Of a stretch of DNA of 20,133 bases, positions 6,956 through 14,232 are shown in pieces; the first letter of the stretch is position 1, and each line of letters opens with the position of its first letter. The translations under genes were made by a program, and so were the position numbers. Origin of the DNA: JAKVJE01 sp047722305 (GTDB taxonomy: Bacteria; Actinomycetota; Actinomycetes; Actinomycetales; Microbacteriaceae); assembly GCA_047722305.1 (NCBI GenBank), contig JBDNYM010000045.1:1-20133 (forward strand). The letters run 5' to 3'. The notes under the pieces are model-generated. The model was not told the DNA's origin and made no database searches. It was given only the letters and a program-made list of their open reading frames with translations.

Positions 6956-8098
6956 TTGAGCGAGAAGATTGTGCTGTCTCTCATGTCGGGGCTGTTCCAG
7001 GGCGGGTCCCCGATCATCCATTCGGACATCATCGGGGCGCTGCATCAGCAGGGGCGCCAGCGGCATGCGGCGCTGAGTTTCACCAGCCAGGTGTCGCGCG
7101 AGCACACGGTGCAGCGCATCGAGGATTCGGTGCCGCACGGTATCCTGACCCGCGCCCGACTGGGCCTGCACTGGCTGAACCGGCAGCCCGACGACGAGTA
7201 CTCGCCGATGGATCTGGTCTACGCCGAGCTGCTGCTGCGGGGCGCGGACGTGCTGTTCTCGCTGAAGGAGCAGCCTCTCACGCTGCTGCGCGACATCGGC
7301 CCAGTGGACCGGCCGCTGGTGGTGGCGCTGCACCGCAGCGACCCGGAGAACCAGGGCTCGGGCCTGGATGCGCTGACCGAGTTCGCGAAGGACGGGACGC
7401 TGTCGGCGGCCGTATGCTGCGCGCACTCGGTGCAGCGGGCGTACCACGAGGCGACGGGCATCCCGGTGGAGCTGCTGCCGGTCATCCCCAACGGCGTGGA
7501 CACGGACCGGTTCACTCCGTCCGAGCACCGCCGCGAGCGAGTGCGGGACGCCCTGAGCATCAGCCCGGATGCGCCGGTGGTGTTCCTGTCGGCCCGCTTC
7601 GACGGGATGAAGAACATCCCCCTGTTCGTGGCGACCGCCGGGCGGTTCCTGCAGGCGCATCCGGAGACCAACTTCATCATGTGCGGGGCGGGGATGACGT
7701 ACGAGAACGGCGACCTGCAGAACATGCTCGACCGGCACATCCCGGAGGAGCTGCACTCGCGTTTCAAGCGCCTGGGCATCCGCACCCGGATGGCGGCCCT
7801 GTACGCGGCCGCCGACATCGCGGTGCTGACGTCGAAGTTCGGCGAGGCCGCGCCCCTGAGCCTGATGGAGGCGATGTCGTGCGGGGTGATCCCGGTCACC
7901 ACCGACGTGGGCGACTCGGCGCTGATCGCCGGCGACGAGCGGCTGGTGGGCGGGGACGATCCCGACGACCTCGCCGAGCGCTGGTCGTTCGCCTACACGC
8001 ACCGGGACGAGCTGCGGCCGGCCGTGCTGGCCCGCCGCGAGGAGTTCGACAGCCGCCTGTGCTACCGGCGCTACGGCGACCTGCTCGACGCGGTGTGA
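6956..8098 (+). CDS. GT4-family glycosyltransferase
   Basis: Cytosolic retaining GT-B glycosyltransferase of about 380 residues that would transfer a sugar from a nucleotide donor to an unknown acceptor. The N-terminal half starts KIVLSLMSGLFQGGSPIIHSD, with a Gly-rich loop. The linker has VIPNGVDTDRF, and the C-terminal donor domain has VVFLSARFDGMKNIP and the EX7E motif EAAPLSLME (Glu297, Glu305) followed by SCGVIPVTTDVG. TTG 6956 is preferred because GAGGAGG lies 6 bases upstream. An in-frame ATG at 6884 would add a 24-residue Arg/Pro-rich extension with no family similarity. The gene stands alone, with a gap upstream and repeats downstream. The acceptor could be a capsule, teichuronic or glycolipid precursor; sequence does not decide. 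Confidence 0.9.
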   Translation: MSEKIVLSLMSGLFQGGSPIIHSDIIGALHQQGRQRHAALSFTSQVSREHTVQRIEDSVPHGILTRARLGLHWLNRQPDDEYSPMDLVYAELLLRGADVLFSLKEQPLTLLRDIGPVDRPLVVALHRSDPENQGSGLDALTEFAKDGTLSAAVCCAHSVQRAYHEATGIPVELLPVIPNGVDTDRFTPSEHRRERVRDALSISPDAPVVFLSARFDGMKNIPLFVATAGRFLQAHPETNFIMCGAGMTYENGDLQNMLDRHIPEELHSRFKRLGIRTRMAALYAAADIAVLTSKFGEAAPLSLMEAMSCGVIPVTTDVGDSALIAGDERLVGGDDPDDLAERWSFAYTHRDELRPAVLARREEFDSRLCYRRYGDLLDAV

Positions 8099-8146
8099 GC
8101 TGCCTCAGCGGTGCGTTCCGTCGCCGGACTCAGGGATCGAGGCAGC
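8099..8146 (+). terminator. Inverted repeat at the 3' end of the GT4 gene
   Basis: GCTGCCTC (8099-8106) and GAGGCAGC (8139-8146) are perfect 8-base arms around a 32-base loop, starting at the base after the stop codon. The loop is long and no T-tract follows, so termination is uncertain. The loop carries one copy of the GGACTCAGGGATC repeat. Confidence 0.3.
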
Positions 8147-8204
8147 GCTGGCCGAGCTCGGGGGTCCTGGCGCCTGAGTTCAGCGAATCCCCTGAGTTCG
8201 GCAG
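8125..8204. repeat. Intergenic GAGTTCGGCGAATCCCC repeat cluster, first block
   Basis: Copies seen are GGACTCAGGGATC (8126-8138, reverse orientation), a weaker GAGCTCGGGGGTCC (about 8154-8167), then TGAGTTCAGCGAATCCCC directly followed by TGAGTTCGGC (8175-8202) with an 18-base period. The same unit recurs at 8903-9056 on the other side of the DUF1345 gene. The role is unknown. Confidence 0.55.
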
Positions 8205-8225
8205 GTAGACCGGGGTGACCGACCG

Positions 8226-8876
8226 CTAGCCGCTGATGAGGCTGGCGATCAGGTTGACCGTCGCCCCCAGCACCAGTGTGCTGAACAGGTACGACACGAG
8301 CGTGTGCACCAGCACCACCTGGCGGAACTCGCTGCTGCGCAGCGTGGTGTCGGAGACCTGGAACGTCATCCCGAGGTCGAAGGCCAGGTAGGCGAAGTCG
8401 CTGTAGCGCGGGTCGGCATCGTCGTTGAAGTCGATGCCGCCCACCGGCTCCGCGTAGTACATGCCGGCGTAGCGCAGCGTGTACTGCGTGTGGATGAACG
8501 TCCAGGTGACCAGCAGGCTGCCGAGCACCAGCGCCGCGGTCGGCAGGCCATCGCGCGCGTGGGTGCGGGCCTGCAGCATCACCACCACCACGGCGCCGAT
8601 CGAGGCGAGGGCGGCGAGCAGGAGCAGCAGGTCGGCCGTGGTGCGGGTGGGCTCCTCCCCGCCGGCGTGCTCCCGGGTGTGCTCGGCGTCGAGCCCGCCG
8701 ATGCGCCGCCACACCCACACCAGGTAGGCGAGGCAGCCGACGCCCCAGCCGACCACGAGGGTGGCCGCGAGGCCGACTCCGGCGAGGGCGGCGACGACCG
8801 CCGCGGCCATCCCGGCCGCCACCACCAGCGCGAGCCGCTGCGTGGACCGATGCCGGATCACTGCAGGTGCAGACAT
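8226..8876 (-). CDS. DUF1345-family integral membrane protein
   Basis: A 216-residue protein with about five hydrophobic helices: two in residues 14-55, two at about 83-128 and one at the C-terminus. The family signature sits between the last helices, where DFAYLAFDLGMTFQVSDT matches the conserved DUF1345 block. The start ATG 8876 has only a weak GGGGC before it. The gene is alone, with repeat blocks on both sides, convergent to the GT4 gene and downstream of ppm on the same strand. The family has no established biochemical function. Confidence 0.92.
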   Translation of the reverse strand: MSAPAVIRHRSTQRLALVVAAGMAAAVVAALAGVGLAATLVVGWGVGCLAYLVWVWRRIGGLDAEHTREHAGGEEPTRTTADLLLLLAALASIGAVVVVMLQARTHARDGLPTAALVLGSLLVTWTFIHTQYTLRYAGMYYAEPVGGIDFNDDADPRYSDFAYLAFDLGMTFQVSDTTLRSSEFRQVVLVHTLVSYLFSTLVLGATVNLIASLISG

Positions 8877-8902
8877 GCCCCGATGGTCTCACGCCCGCCG
8901 CC

Positions 8903-9056
8903 GAACTCAGGGGATCGGGGCGGCGATGCCCGAACTCAGGGGCCCAGGCGCCGGAGTTCGGCGGATCCCCTAAGTTCGGACGGAGGATGTGCGGGTGGGA
9001 GCCCCGGGCGCGCCAGATCCCCTGAGTTCGGCGAATCCCCCGAGTTCAGTAGATCC
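8903..9056. repeat. Intergenic GAGTTCGGCGAATCCCC repeat cluster, second block
   Basis: This 235-base intergenic region (8877-9111) holds GAACTCAGGGGATC (8903-8916), GAACTCAGGGGCCC (8932-8945), GAGTTCGGCGGATCCCC followed by TAAGTTCGG (8954-8979), and GATCCCCTGAGTTCGGCG running into AATCCCCCGAGTTCAG (9016-9049). Tandem copies have an 18-base period. The first two copies are inverted relative to the rest, so CCGAACTC (8930-8937) and GAGTTCGG (8954-8961) form an 8-bp hairpin. No gene lies here. Confidence 0.62.
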
Positions 9057-9111
9057 CAGCAGTGCGACGGACGAGGGCACGCGCGGGTGCGAACGCCCCG
9101 CCGCCCCCGCC

Positions 9112-9822
9112 TCAGCGCCCGAAGATGCGCTGCGTCCCCCACACGGTGGTGCGCCACATGGCTTCGAGCACGATGCCGGTGCTCATCTTCGAGGCGCCCT
9201 GGGTGCGGTCCGCGAAGGTGATGGGAACCTCGACCACGCGCAGCCCCGCCGCGAGCGAGCGCCGCAGCATGTCGACCTGGAAGCAATAGCCGGCGCTGGA
9301 GACATCGCCCAGGTCGAGGGCGCGCAGGGCCTTGGCCGAGTAGGCGCGGTAGCCACCGGTGACGTCGCGCTGCGGCACGCCGAGCATCACCCGTGAGTAC
9401 CAGCTGCCGCCGCGCGAGATGAGTTTGCGATACCACGGCCAGTTGATGACCCGGCCGCCGGGCACCCAGCGCGAGCCCTGCACCACATCCGCGTCCTGCA
9501 GCGCATCCAGCAGTCGGTACAGCTCGTCGGGACGGTGCGAGCCGTCGGCGTCCATCTCGACCGCCACCTCGAAGCCGTGCGCGAGCGCCCAGTCGAAGCC
9601 GGCCAGGTAGGCGGGCCCCAACCCCTGTTTGCCGGGGCGGTGCAGGACGTGGATGTGCGAGTCGGCGTCTGCGAGCGCATCAGCGCGCTCCCCGGTGCCG
9701 TCAGGGGAGTTGTCGTCGATGACGAGCAGGGAGACGCCCTGCGCCCGCACGTCCGCGGCCATATGGTCGATGTTCTCGATCTCATCGTACGTGGGCATCA
9801 GCACCACGGTCTTGTCGTTCAT
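9112..9822 (-). CDS. ppm1: Polyprenol monophosphomannose synthase (GT2 family)
   Basis: Transfers mannose from GDP-mannose to polyprenyl phosphate at the membrane, supplying donors for lipoglycans and protein O-mannosylation. The 236-residue product has the DPM1-type GT-A fold: VVLMPTYDEIENI at the start, IDDNSPDGTG (35-44), the metal-binding MDADGSH (90-96), GSRWVPGG, and the conserved DVTGGYRAY and PITFADRTQGASKMS blocks. It is the stand-alone catalytic domain without the lipoprotein acyltransferase-like domain fused in some actinobacteria. ATG 9822 is preceded by AGGA with suitable spacing. A minus-strand TAGGCT at 9884-9879 could be the -10. It is divergent from a GtrA-family gene; this family is often linked to polyprenyl-phosphate sugars, which suggests a shared pathway. 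Confidence 0.92.
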   Translation of the reverse strand: MNDKTVVLMPTYDEIENIDHMAADVRAQGVSLLVIDDNSPDGTGERADALADADSHIHVLHRPGKQGLGPAYLAGFDWALAHGFEVAVEMDADGSHRPDELYRLLDALQDADVVQGSRWVPGGRVINWPWYRKLISRGGSWYSRVMLGVPQRDVTGGYRAYSAKALRALDLGDVSSAGYCFQVDMLRRSLAAGLRVVEVPITFADRTQGASKMSTGIVLEAMWRTTVWGTQRIFGR

Positions 9823-9878
9823 ACCAGTCCTGTCTTGCACGGCGCTGCCTCGACCTGCTCTGCGGCAGCCGACGTCTC

Positions 9879-9884
9879 AGCCTA
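9879..9884 (-). promoter_or_regulatory. Candidate -10 for ppm1
   Basis: On the minus strand this reads TAGGCT, a TANNNT hexamer also seen at the same relative place before cdd. It predicts a leader of about 50 bases. The 252-base divergent region 9823-10074 otherwise holds no gene. Confidence 0.3.
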
Positions 9885-10021
9885 ACGGGTAGGGCGCCGA
9901 GCACTCCGCGATCGGGGGTACGCGGTGCATTCTGCCGTCGACATTCTCAGACTGGGCACAGACTCCGTCACCCTGGCGCCAGTGCACGTGAAACCTCCAT
10001 GCCGTGCGCAGGACAAGGTGC

Positions 10022-10027
10022 TAGCGT
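10022..10027 (+). promoter_or_regulatory. Candidate -10 for the GtrA-family gene
   Basis: TAGCGT fits TANNNT and would give a leader of about 41 bases containing the strong AGGAGG ribosome binding site at 10061-10066. No -35 match is seen. Confidence 0.3.
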
Positions 10028-10074
10028 TCCGGCCTGGATGGGCGGGAGCCACCGGCCGCCAGGAGGAATTGCAC

Positions 10075-10557
10075 ATGAACGCCAGCTCGACCCGCGAGCG
10101 CCCCACCGTCGAGCTGCCGCAGCGGCCGGCCCTGCGGACGCGGTTCGTCCGGTTCGCCCTCGTGGGCGGGGTGGGCTTCGTGGTCGACTTCGCCGTGTTC
10201 AACGCGCTGATCCTGACGGTGCTCTCGCACCAGGCGTGGCACGAGGGCCCGCTGGTCGCGAAGGTGATCTCGACCACGCTGGCGATCATCGTGAACTGGA
10301 TCGGCAACCGGGTGTGGGCGTTCCGCAGCCAGCGCCGGGACCGCGCCAGGGAGTTCGTCGAGTTCCTCATCACCAGCCTACTCGGGATGGGCGTCGCGCT
10401 GCTGTGCCTGTGGGTGTCGCACTACCTGCTGGGGTTCACGGGGGTCGTCGCCGACAACATCTCCAGCCAAGGGGTCGGACTGGTGCTGGGCAGCGCGCTG
10501 CGCTACGTGATCTTCGAGCTGTGGGTGTTCAGCCCGCGGCGCCAACGGCGCGGCTGA
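10075..10557 (+). CDS. GtrA-family membrane protein
   Basis: A 160-residue protein with four predicted membrane helices and a basic N-terminal tail. The family start RFVRFALVGGVGFVVDF is clear, followed by the conserved IVNWIGNRVWAFRS and C-terminal LRYVIFELWVFS. GtrA-family proteins are thought to flip polyprenyl-phosphate-linked sugars across the membrane or to assist their transfer. Its divergent neighbour makes polyprenyl-phosphate-mannose, so a role in moving that donor is a reasonable inference but not shown. The start ATG 10075 has AGGAGG with 8-base spacing. It is convergent with deoA, with 102 bases between and no clear terminator. Confidence 0.9.
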   Translation: MNASSTRERPTVELPQRPALRTRFVRFALVGGVGFVVDFAVFNALILTVLSHQAWHEGPLVAKVISTTLAIIVNWIGNRVWAFRSQRRDRAREFVEFLITSLLGMGVALLCLWVSHYLLGFTGVVADNISSQGVGLVLGSALRYVIFELWVFSPRRQRRG

Positions 10558-10659
10558 AGGCGCGGGGCCGCCGGGGCGGGCATCCTGCAGGTACCCGCGA
10601 ACAGACCAGGGCCGAGGATGCGGAGACGCCGCGAGCCCGTACTCGGGGCGAGCCGCCGC

Positions 10660-11952
10660 TCAGGCGATCACCTCTCGGATCAGCTCGTCGGGAGCGCCTG
10701 GTGCCGGCTGGATCGTCACCGCATCCTGAAGCGCATCCTCGGCCCGCGCGAACCGGGCCGGGTCGTCCGCCCGCAGGGTGTAGAGGACGTCCCCGCGGCG
10801 CACCCGGTCGCCGGGCTTCACCCGCAGGTCGATGCCCGCCGCGTGCGAGACGGGGGCGCCGGGGACGCTGCGCCCGGCCCCGAGCCGCCACGACCCGACG
10901 CCAAACGCGAGCGCGTCCAAGTGGCCGACCCAGCCGTCCCGATCGGCCGTCACCGGCTCGGTCTCGGCCGGCGCCGGCAATGGGGCGTCGGGGTCGCCGC
11001 CCTGCGCGGCCACGAACTGCCGCCAGACGTCCATCGCCGCGCCGGAGTCGAGGGCCCGGGCCGGGTCGGCGTCGGGCAGGCCGGCCAGGTCCAGCATGTG
11101 CCGGGCGAGCGCGCAGACCACCCTGCGCAGATCGGACGGGCCGCCGCCGGCGAGCGCATCCACTGCCTCGGCCACCTCGTTCGCGTTGCCGATGGCCAGC
11201 CCGAGCGGCGCCTCCATGGACGTGATGACCGCCCGAGTGCGCACCCCGGCGGCGGTCCCGATCGCGACCATGGTGCGGGCCAGGCGGCGAGCGTCCTCGA
11301 TCTCGCGCATGAAGGCCCCGCCGCCGGTGGTGACGTTCAGCACCAGCCCCTCGGCGCCCTCGGCGATCTTCTTGCTCATGATCGACGAAGCCATCAGCGG
11401 AATCGACTCGACCGTCCCGGTCGCATCGCGCAGGGCGTACAGGCGCCGATCGGCGGGGGCTAGGTCGGCCCCGGGAGCGCACACCACCCCGCCGACGCGC
11501 TGCAGCTGCTCCCGGATCTCCGCACCGGTGAGGTCGGCCCGCCAACCGGGAATCGACTCGAGCTTGTCGAGTGTGCCGCCGGTGTGCCCGAGCCCCCGGC
11601 CCGACAGCTGCGGAACGATCGCCCCGAACGAGGCGACCACCGGCATGAGGACGAGCGTGACCTTGTCCCCGACGCCCCCGGTCGAGTGCTTATCCACCAC
11701 GGGGCGGCCGAGGTCCGAGTAGTCGTGCCGCACGCCGGAATTCACCATGGCCGTGGTGAGGTCGGAGATCTCGCGGTCGGTCATCCCGCGCAGGCAGACG
11801 GCCATCGCGAAAGCCGACATCTGGGCGTCGAGGATGCGGCCAGCGGTGAACGCGGTCACGAGCCAGTCGATCTCGGCGGTGGTCAAGGCGCCGCCATCGC
11901 GTTTCCGCAGGATGAGATCGACGACGTCGAAAGGAGCGAGCGGGGCGGTCAT
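10660..11952 (-). CDS. deoA: Thymidine/pyrimidine-nucleoside phosphorylase
   Basis: Cytosolic enzyme of pyrimidine salvage that splits thymidine or deoxyuridine with phosphate into the base and deoxyribose-1-phosphate. The 430-residue product has the full family layout: an N-terminal helical domain, phosphate-binding KHSTGGVGDK (about 83-92), the signature SGRGLGHTGGTLDKLE (about 115-130), SSIMSKKIAEG, and the C-terminal alpha/beta domain with GVGSWRLGAGR. ATG 11952 overlaps the cdd stop by 4 bases (ATGA), and GGAGG lies 9 bases upstream inside cdd. With cdd it forms a two-gene salvage operon. Whether it prefers thymidine or accepts uridine too cannot be read from the sequence. Confidence 0.96.
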   Translation of the reverse strand: MTAPLAPFDVVDLILRKRDGGALTTAEIDWLVTAFTAGRILDAQMSAFAMAVCLRGMTDREISDLTTAMVNSGVRHDYSDLGRPVVDKHSTGGVGDKVTLVLMPVVASFGAIVPQLSGRGLGHTGGTLDKLESIPGWRADLTGAEIREQLQRVGGVVCAPGADLAPADRRLYALRDATGTVESIPLMASSIMSKKIAEGAEGLVLNVTTGGGAFMREIEDARRLARTMVAIGTAAGVRTRAVITSMEAPLGLAIGNANEVAEAVDALAGGGPSDLRRVVCALARHMLDLAGLPDADPARALDSGAAMDVWRQFVAAQGGDPDAPLPAPAETEPVTADRDGWVGHLDALAFGVGSWRLGAGRSVPGAPVSHAAGIDLRVKPGDRVRRGDVLYTLRADDPARFARAEDALQDAVTIQPAPGAPDELIREVIA

Positions 11953-12389
11953 CGGGTCTCGCCTCCGTCCATGGCTGGGTCCGCTTCTGCGTCCGCACGA
12001 AGCTCCGAGGCGTCCCAGGCCGCCGGCAGGAGGGCCTCGATCGGCACCGGGCCGCGGTCGGTCAGCACGCACATTCCCGAAAGGGAATGTTCCAGCAGCA
12101 GCTGCCGGCAGCGGCCGCAGGGCGTGATGGCGGCGCCGGCGCCGTCCACGCACACCACCGCCCGCAGGCGTCCGCCGCCGCTGAGCCGCAGCTGCGAGAC
12201 CAGCCCGCACTCGGCGCAGAGCGTCAGGCCGTAGGACGCATTCTCCACATTGCATCCGGTCACCAGGCGCCCGTCTTCGACGAGGCCGGCCGCCCCGACC
12301 GGGTAGTGCGAATAGGGGCAGTACGCCCGCGCGCGGGCGGCCGTGGCGGCATCCCGCAGCTCGGCCCAGGGGATATCGATGTCAGCCAT
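11949..12389 (-). CDS. cdd: Cytidine deaminase
   Basis: Zinc enzyme that deaminates cytidine and deoxycytidine to uridine and deoxyuridine. The 146-residue product is the homotetrameric type with three Cys ligands: CAEC supplies Cys58 and catalytic Glu60, and PCGRC supplies Cys91 and Cys94. The substrate motif CNVENASYG spans 46-54, and YPVGAA stands near residue 29. A tail of about 25 acidic residues follows the core. A minus-strand TAGGCT lies 6 bases before ATG 12389 and no Shine-Dalgarno is visible, suggesting a leaderless message. Its stop overlaps the start of deoA, which acts on the product nucleosides. Confidence 0.96.
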   Translation of the reverse strand: MADIDIPWAELRDAATAARARAYCPYSHYPVGAAGLVEDGRLVTGCNVENASYGLTLCAECGLVSQLRLSGGGRLRAVVCVDGAGAAITPCGRCRQLLLEHSLSGMCVLTDRGPVPIEALLPAAWDASELRADAEADPAMDGGETR

Positions 12390-12395
12390 GCGGTC

Positions 12396-12401
12396 AGCCT
12401 A
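12396..12401 (-). promoter_or_regulatory. -10 hexamer for leaderless cdd-deoA
   Basis: TAGGCT on the minus strand is followed by GACCGC and then the cdd ATG, the spacing expected if transcription starts at the start codon. The -35 region (GCCGGT) is poor. Confidence 0.38.
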
Positions 12402-12481
12402 CCCAGCTCGGGCCGCCGACCGGCGCCGCCGGGGCCGCATCCCGCGGATCGGAGGGCGGCCCAGGAGATCCCCCAGCCGGA

Positions 12482-13909
12482 TCAGGCGTCGACGGCCTTG
12501 ACCGCCTGGATGAGCGCCGCCAGCTCCGTCTTGGCGTCGCCGAACAGCATTGCCGTCTTCGGGTCCGTGTAGAGCAGGTTGTCGACCCCCGCGTACCCGT
12601 GGCTCATGCCGCGCTTGATGACGATGATGCTCTTGGCGTTCTCGACCTCGAGGATGGGCATCCCGGCGATGGGCGACCCCGGCTGGTTGGCCGCCGGGTT
12701 GGTGACGTCGTTGGCGCCGACCACCAGGGCCACGTCCGCCTGCGCGAACTTGGGGTTGATCTCGTCCATGTCTTTGAGCAGGTCGTAGGGGACGTTCGCC
12801 TCGGCGAGCAGCACGTTCATATGGCCCGGCATGCGCCCGGCCACCGGGTGGATGGCGTAGGCGACGTCGATGCCGCGCTGCTGCAGCAGGGAGCCCAGGT
12901 CGGCCATCTCCTGCTGCGCCCGGGCGGCAGCCAGTCCGTAGCCGGGGACCATGATGACGCTCTTCGCGTAGGCGAGCTGGATGGCGGCGTCATCGGGGTC
13001 GGTCTGCTTGACCGTGCCGCCGCCCGCCGTCGTCGGAACGGCCCCCGCCGCGGCCGAACCCCCGAATCCACCGGCCAGGATGGCGGGGATCGACCGATTC
13101 ATGGCCTTCGCCATCAGGAAGCTCAGGCGCGTGCCCGCCGACCCGACCAGCGCGCCGGCCACGATGAGGATCGTGTTCGAGATGACCATGCCGGCCATCG
13201 CCACCGCAATGCCCGTGCAGGCGTTCAAGATAGATACCACGACGGGCATATCTGCGCCGCCGATCGGCAGCACCAGCAGCACGCCGACGGCCAGCGCCCC
13301 GAGCAGGGTGAGCAGCACCAGCCACGACTGAGCAGGCACGATCGCGTAGGCGATGCCGGAACCCACGGTGACCACCGCGGCCAGGGCCTGCCAGACCACC
13401 GCGAGCGGCAGCTGGACGGGCGAACCGGGCACGAGGCCCTGCAGCTTGCCGGCCGCGATCAACGACCCGGCGAAGGTCAGCGAGCCGATGAGCACGCCCA
13501 GCACGGTGGCGATGGCCGTGAACTCGGTGATGAGCACCGACGACCCTGCGCCCCCGTGGGGCAGCGAGATCGCGTCGTTGAGCGCGACGATGGCCGCAGC
13601 CCCGCCGCCGACCATGTTCAGCACGCTCACCAGCTGGGGCATCTGCGTCATCTGCACTTTCGCAGCGCTCACCAGCCCCAGCCCGGCCCCGATGGCCAGT
13701 CCGATGAACAGCAGCACCACGGCCACGACGTTCACCGGCCCCAGTACGAACATCTCCACGAACGCCGTCAGCACGGCCAGACCCATACCGATTGCGGAGA
13801 GCCCGTTGCCCGAGCGCGCCGTCCGGGGCGAATTCATCCGGTGCAGGCCGCGGACGAACAGCACCGCGGCGACCAGGTAGAACAGTGCGCAGACATCCTG
13901 AACCGTCAT
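12482..13909 (-). CDS. pntB: NAD(P) transhydrogenase beta subunit
   Basis: Membrane and NADP(H)-binding subunit of the proton-translocating transhydrogenase, which uses the proton gradient to drive hydride transfer from NADH to NADP+. The 475-residue product has an N-terminal domain II with about nine helices (residues 5-275), a Gly/Ala-rich linker, and domain III with the NADP motif GYGLAAARAQ (from Gly323), HPVAGRMPGHMNVLLAEA, VGANDVTNPAA and KRGMSHGYAG. ATG 13909 is chosen, with GGTGA upstream; GTG 13918, overlapping the pntAB stop as GTGA, is an alternative. It is the last gene of pntAA-pntAB-pntB. Confidence 0.96.
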   Translation of the reverse strand: MTVQDVCALFYLVAAVLFVRGLHRMNSPRTARSGNGLSAIGMGLAVLTAFVEMFVLGPVNVVAVVLLFIGLAIGAGLGLVSAAKVQMTQMPQLVSVLNMVGGGAAAIVALNDAISLPHGGAGSSVLITEFTAIATVLGVLIGSLTFAGSLIAAGKLQGLVPGSPVQLPLAVVWQALAAVVTVGSGIAYAIVPAQSWLVLLTLLGALAVGVLLVLPIGGADMPVVVSILNACTGIAVAMAGMVISNTILIVAGALVGSAGTRLSFLMAKAMNRSIPAILAGGFGGSAAAGAVPTTAGGGTVKQTDPDDAAIQLAYAKSVIMVPGYGLAAARAQQEMADLGSLLQQRGIDVAYAIHPVAGRMPGHMNVLLAEANVPYDLLKDMDEINPKFAQADVALVVGANDVTNPAANQPGSPIAGMPILEVENAKSIIVIKRGMSHGYAGVDNLLYTDPKTAMLFGDAKTELAALIQAVKAVDA

Positions 13910-13914
13910 CCCGC

Positions 13915-14232
13915 TCACCCGCGCTTTCCGGAGGCCGGCTTCTCGGCCGGCCCGCTGCTGCGGAACATCCCCAGCATGCGGTCGGTGACCACGAACCCGC
14001 CCACCACGTTCATGGCGGCGAGCACGGCGGCGATGAACACCAGGACGATGCTCACCCAGCCGTTCGCCTGGCCGGCGACGAGGATGACCCCGACGACGAC
14101 CACGCCGTGGATGGCGTTGGACCCCGACATCAGGGGGGTGTGCAGGGTGGCGGGAACCTTGCTGACCACCTCGGTGCCGACGAGGACCGCCAGCACGAAG
14201 ATGGTGAGCGAGATCACCAGGGCGCTCGTCAT
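13915..14232 (-). CDS. pntAB: NAD(P) transhydrogenase alpha subunit, membrane part
   Basis: A 105-residue protein with three membrane helices that forms the alpha-chain part of the proton channel. It matches the C-terminal membrane part of E. coli PntA, here encoded separately. Typical segments are SKVPATLHTPLMSGSNAIHG and AAMNVVGGFVVTDRML. The ATG overlaps the pntAA stop by 4 bases (ATGA), and its own stop is 5 bases from the pntB ATG. The tight spacing suggests coupled synthesis of subunits that assemble together. Confidence 0.94.
   Translation of the reverse strand: MTSALVISLTIFVLAVLVGTEVVSKVPATLHTPLMSGSNAIHGVVVVGVILVAGQANGWVSIVLVFIAAVLAAMNVVGGFVVTDRMLGMFRSSGPAEKPASGKRG

Noticed and set aside
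8125..9056. CRISPR array
   Set aside because: The repeats are only about 18 bases, are tandem without unique spacers, vary in sequence and change orientation. No cas genes are near.
10558..10659. Terminator between convergent GtrA and deoA genes
   Set aside because: Only the short palindrome CCTGCAGG and GC-rich sequence are present; no stem with a T-run could be drawn in either direction.
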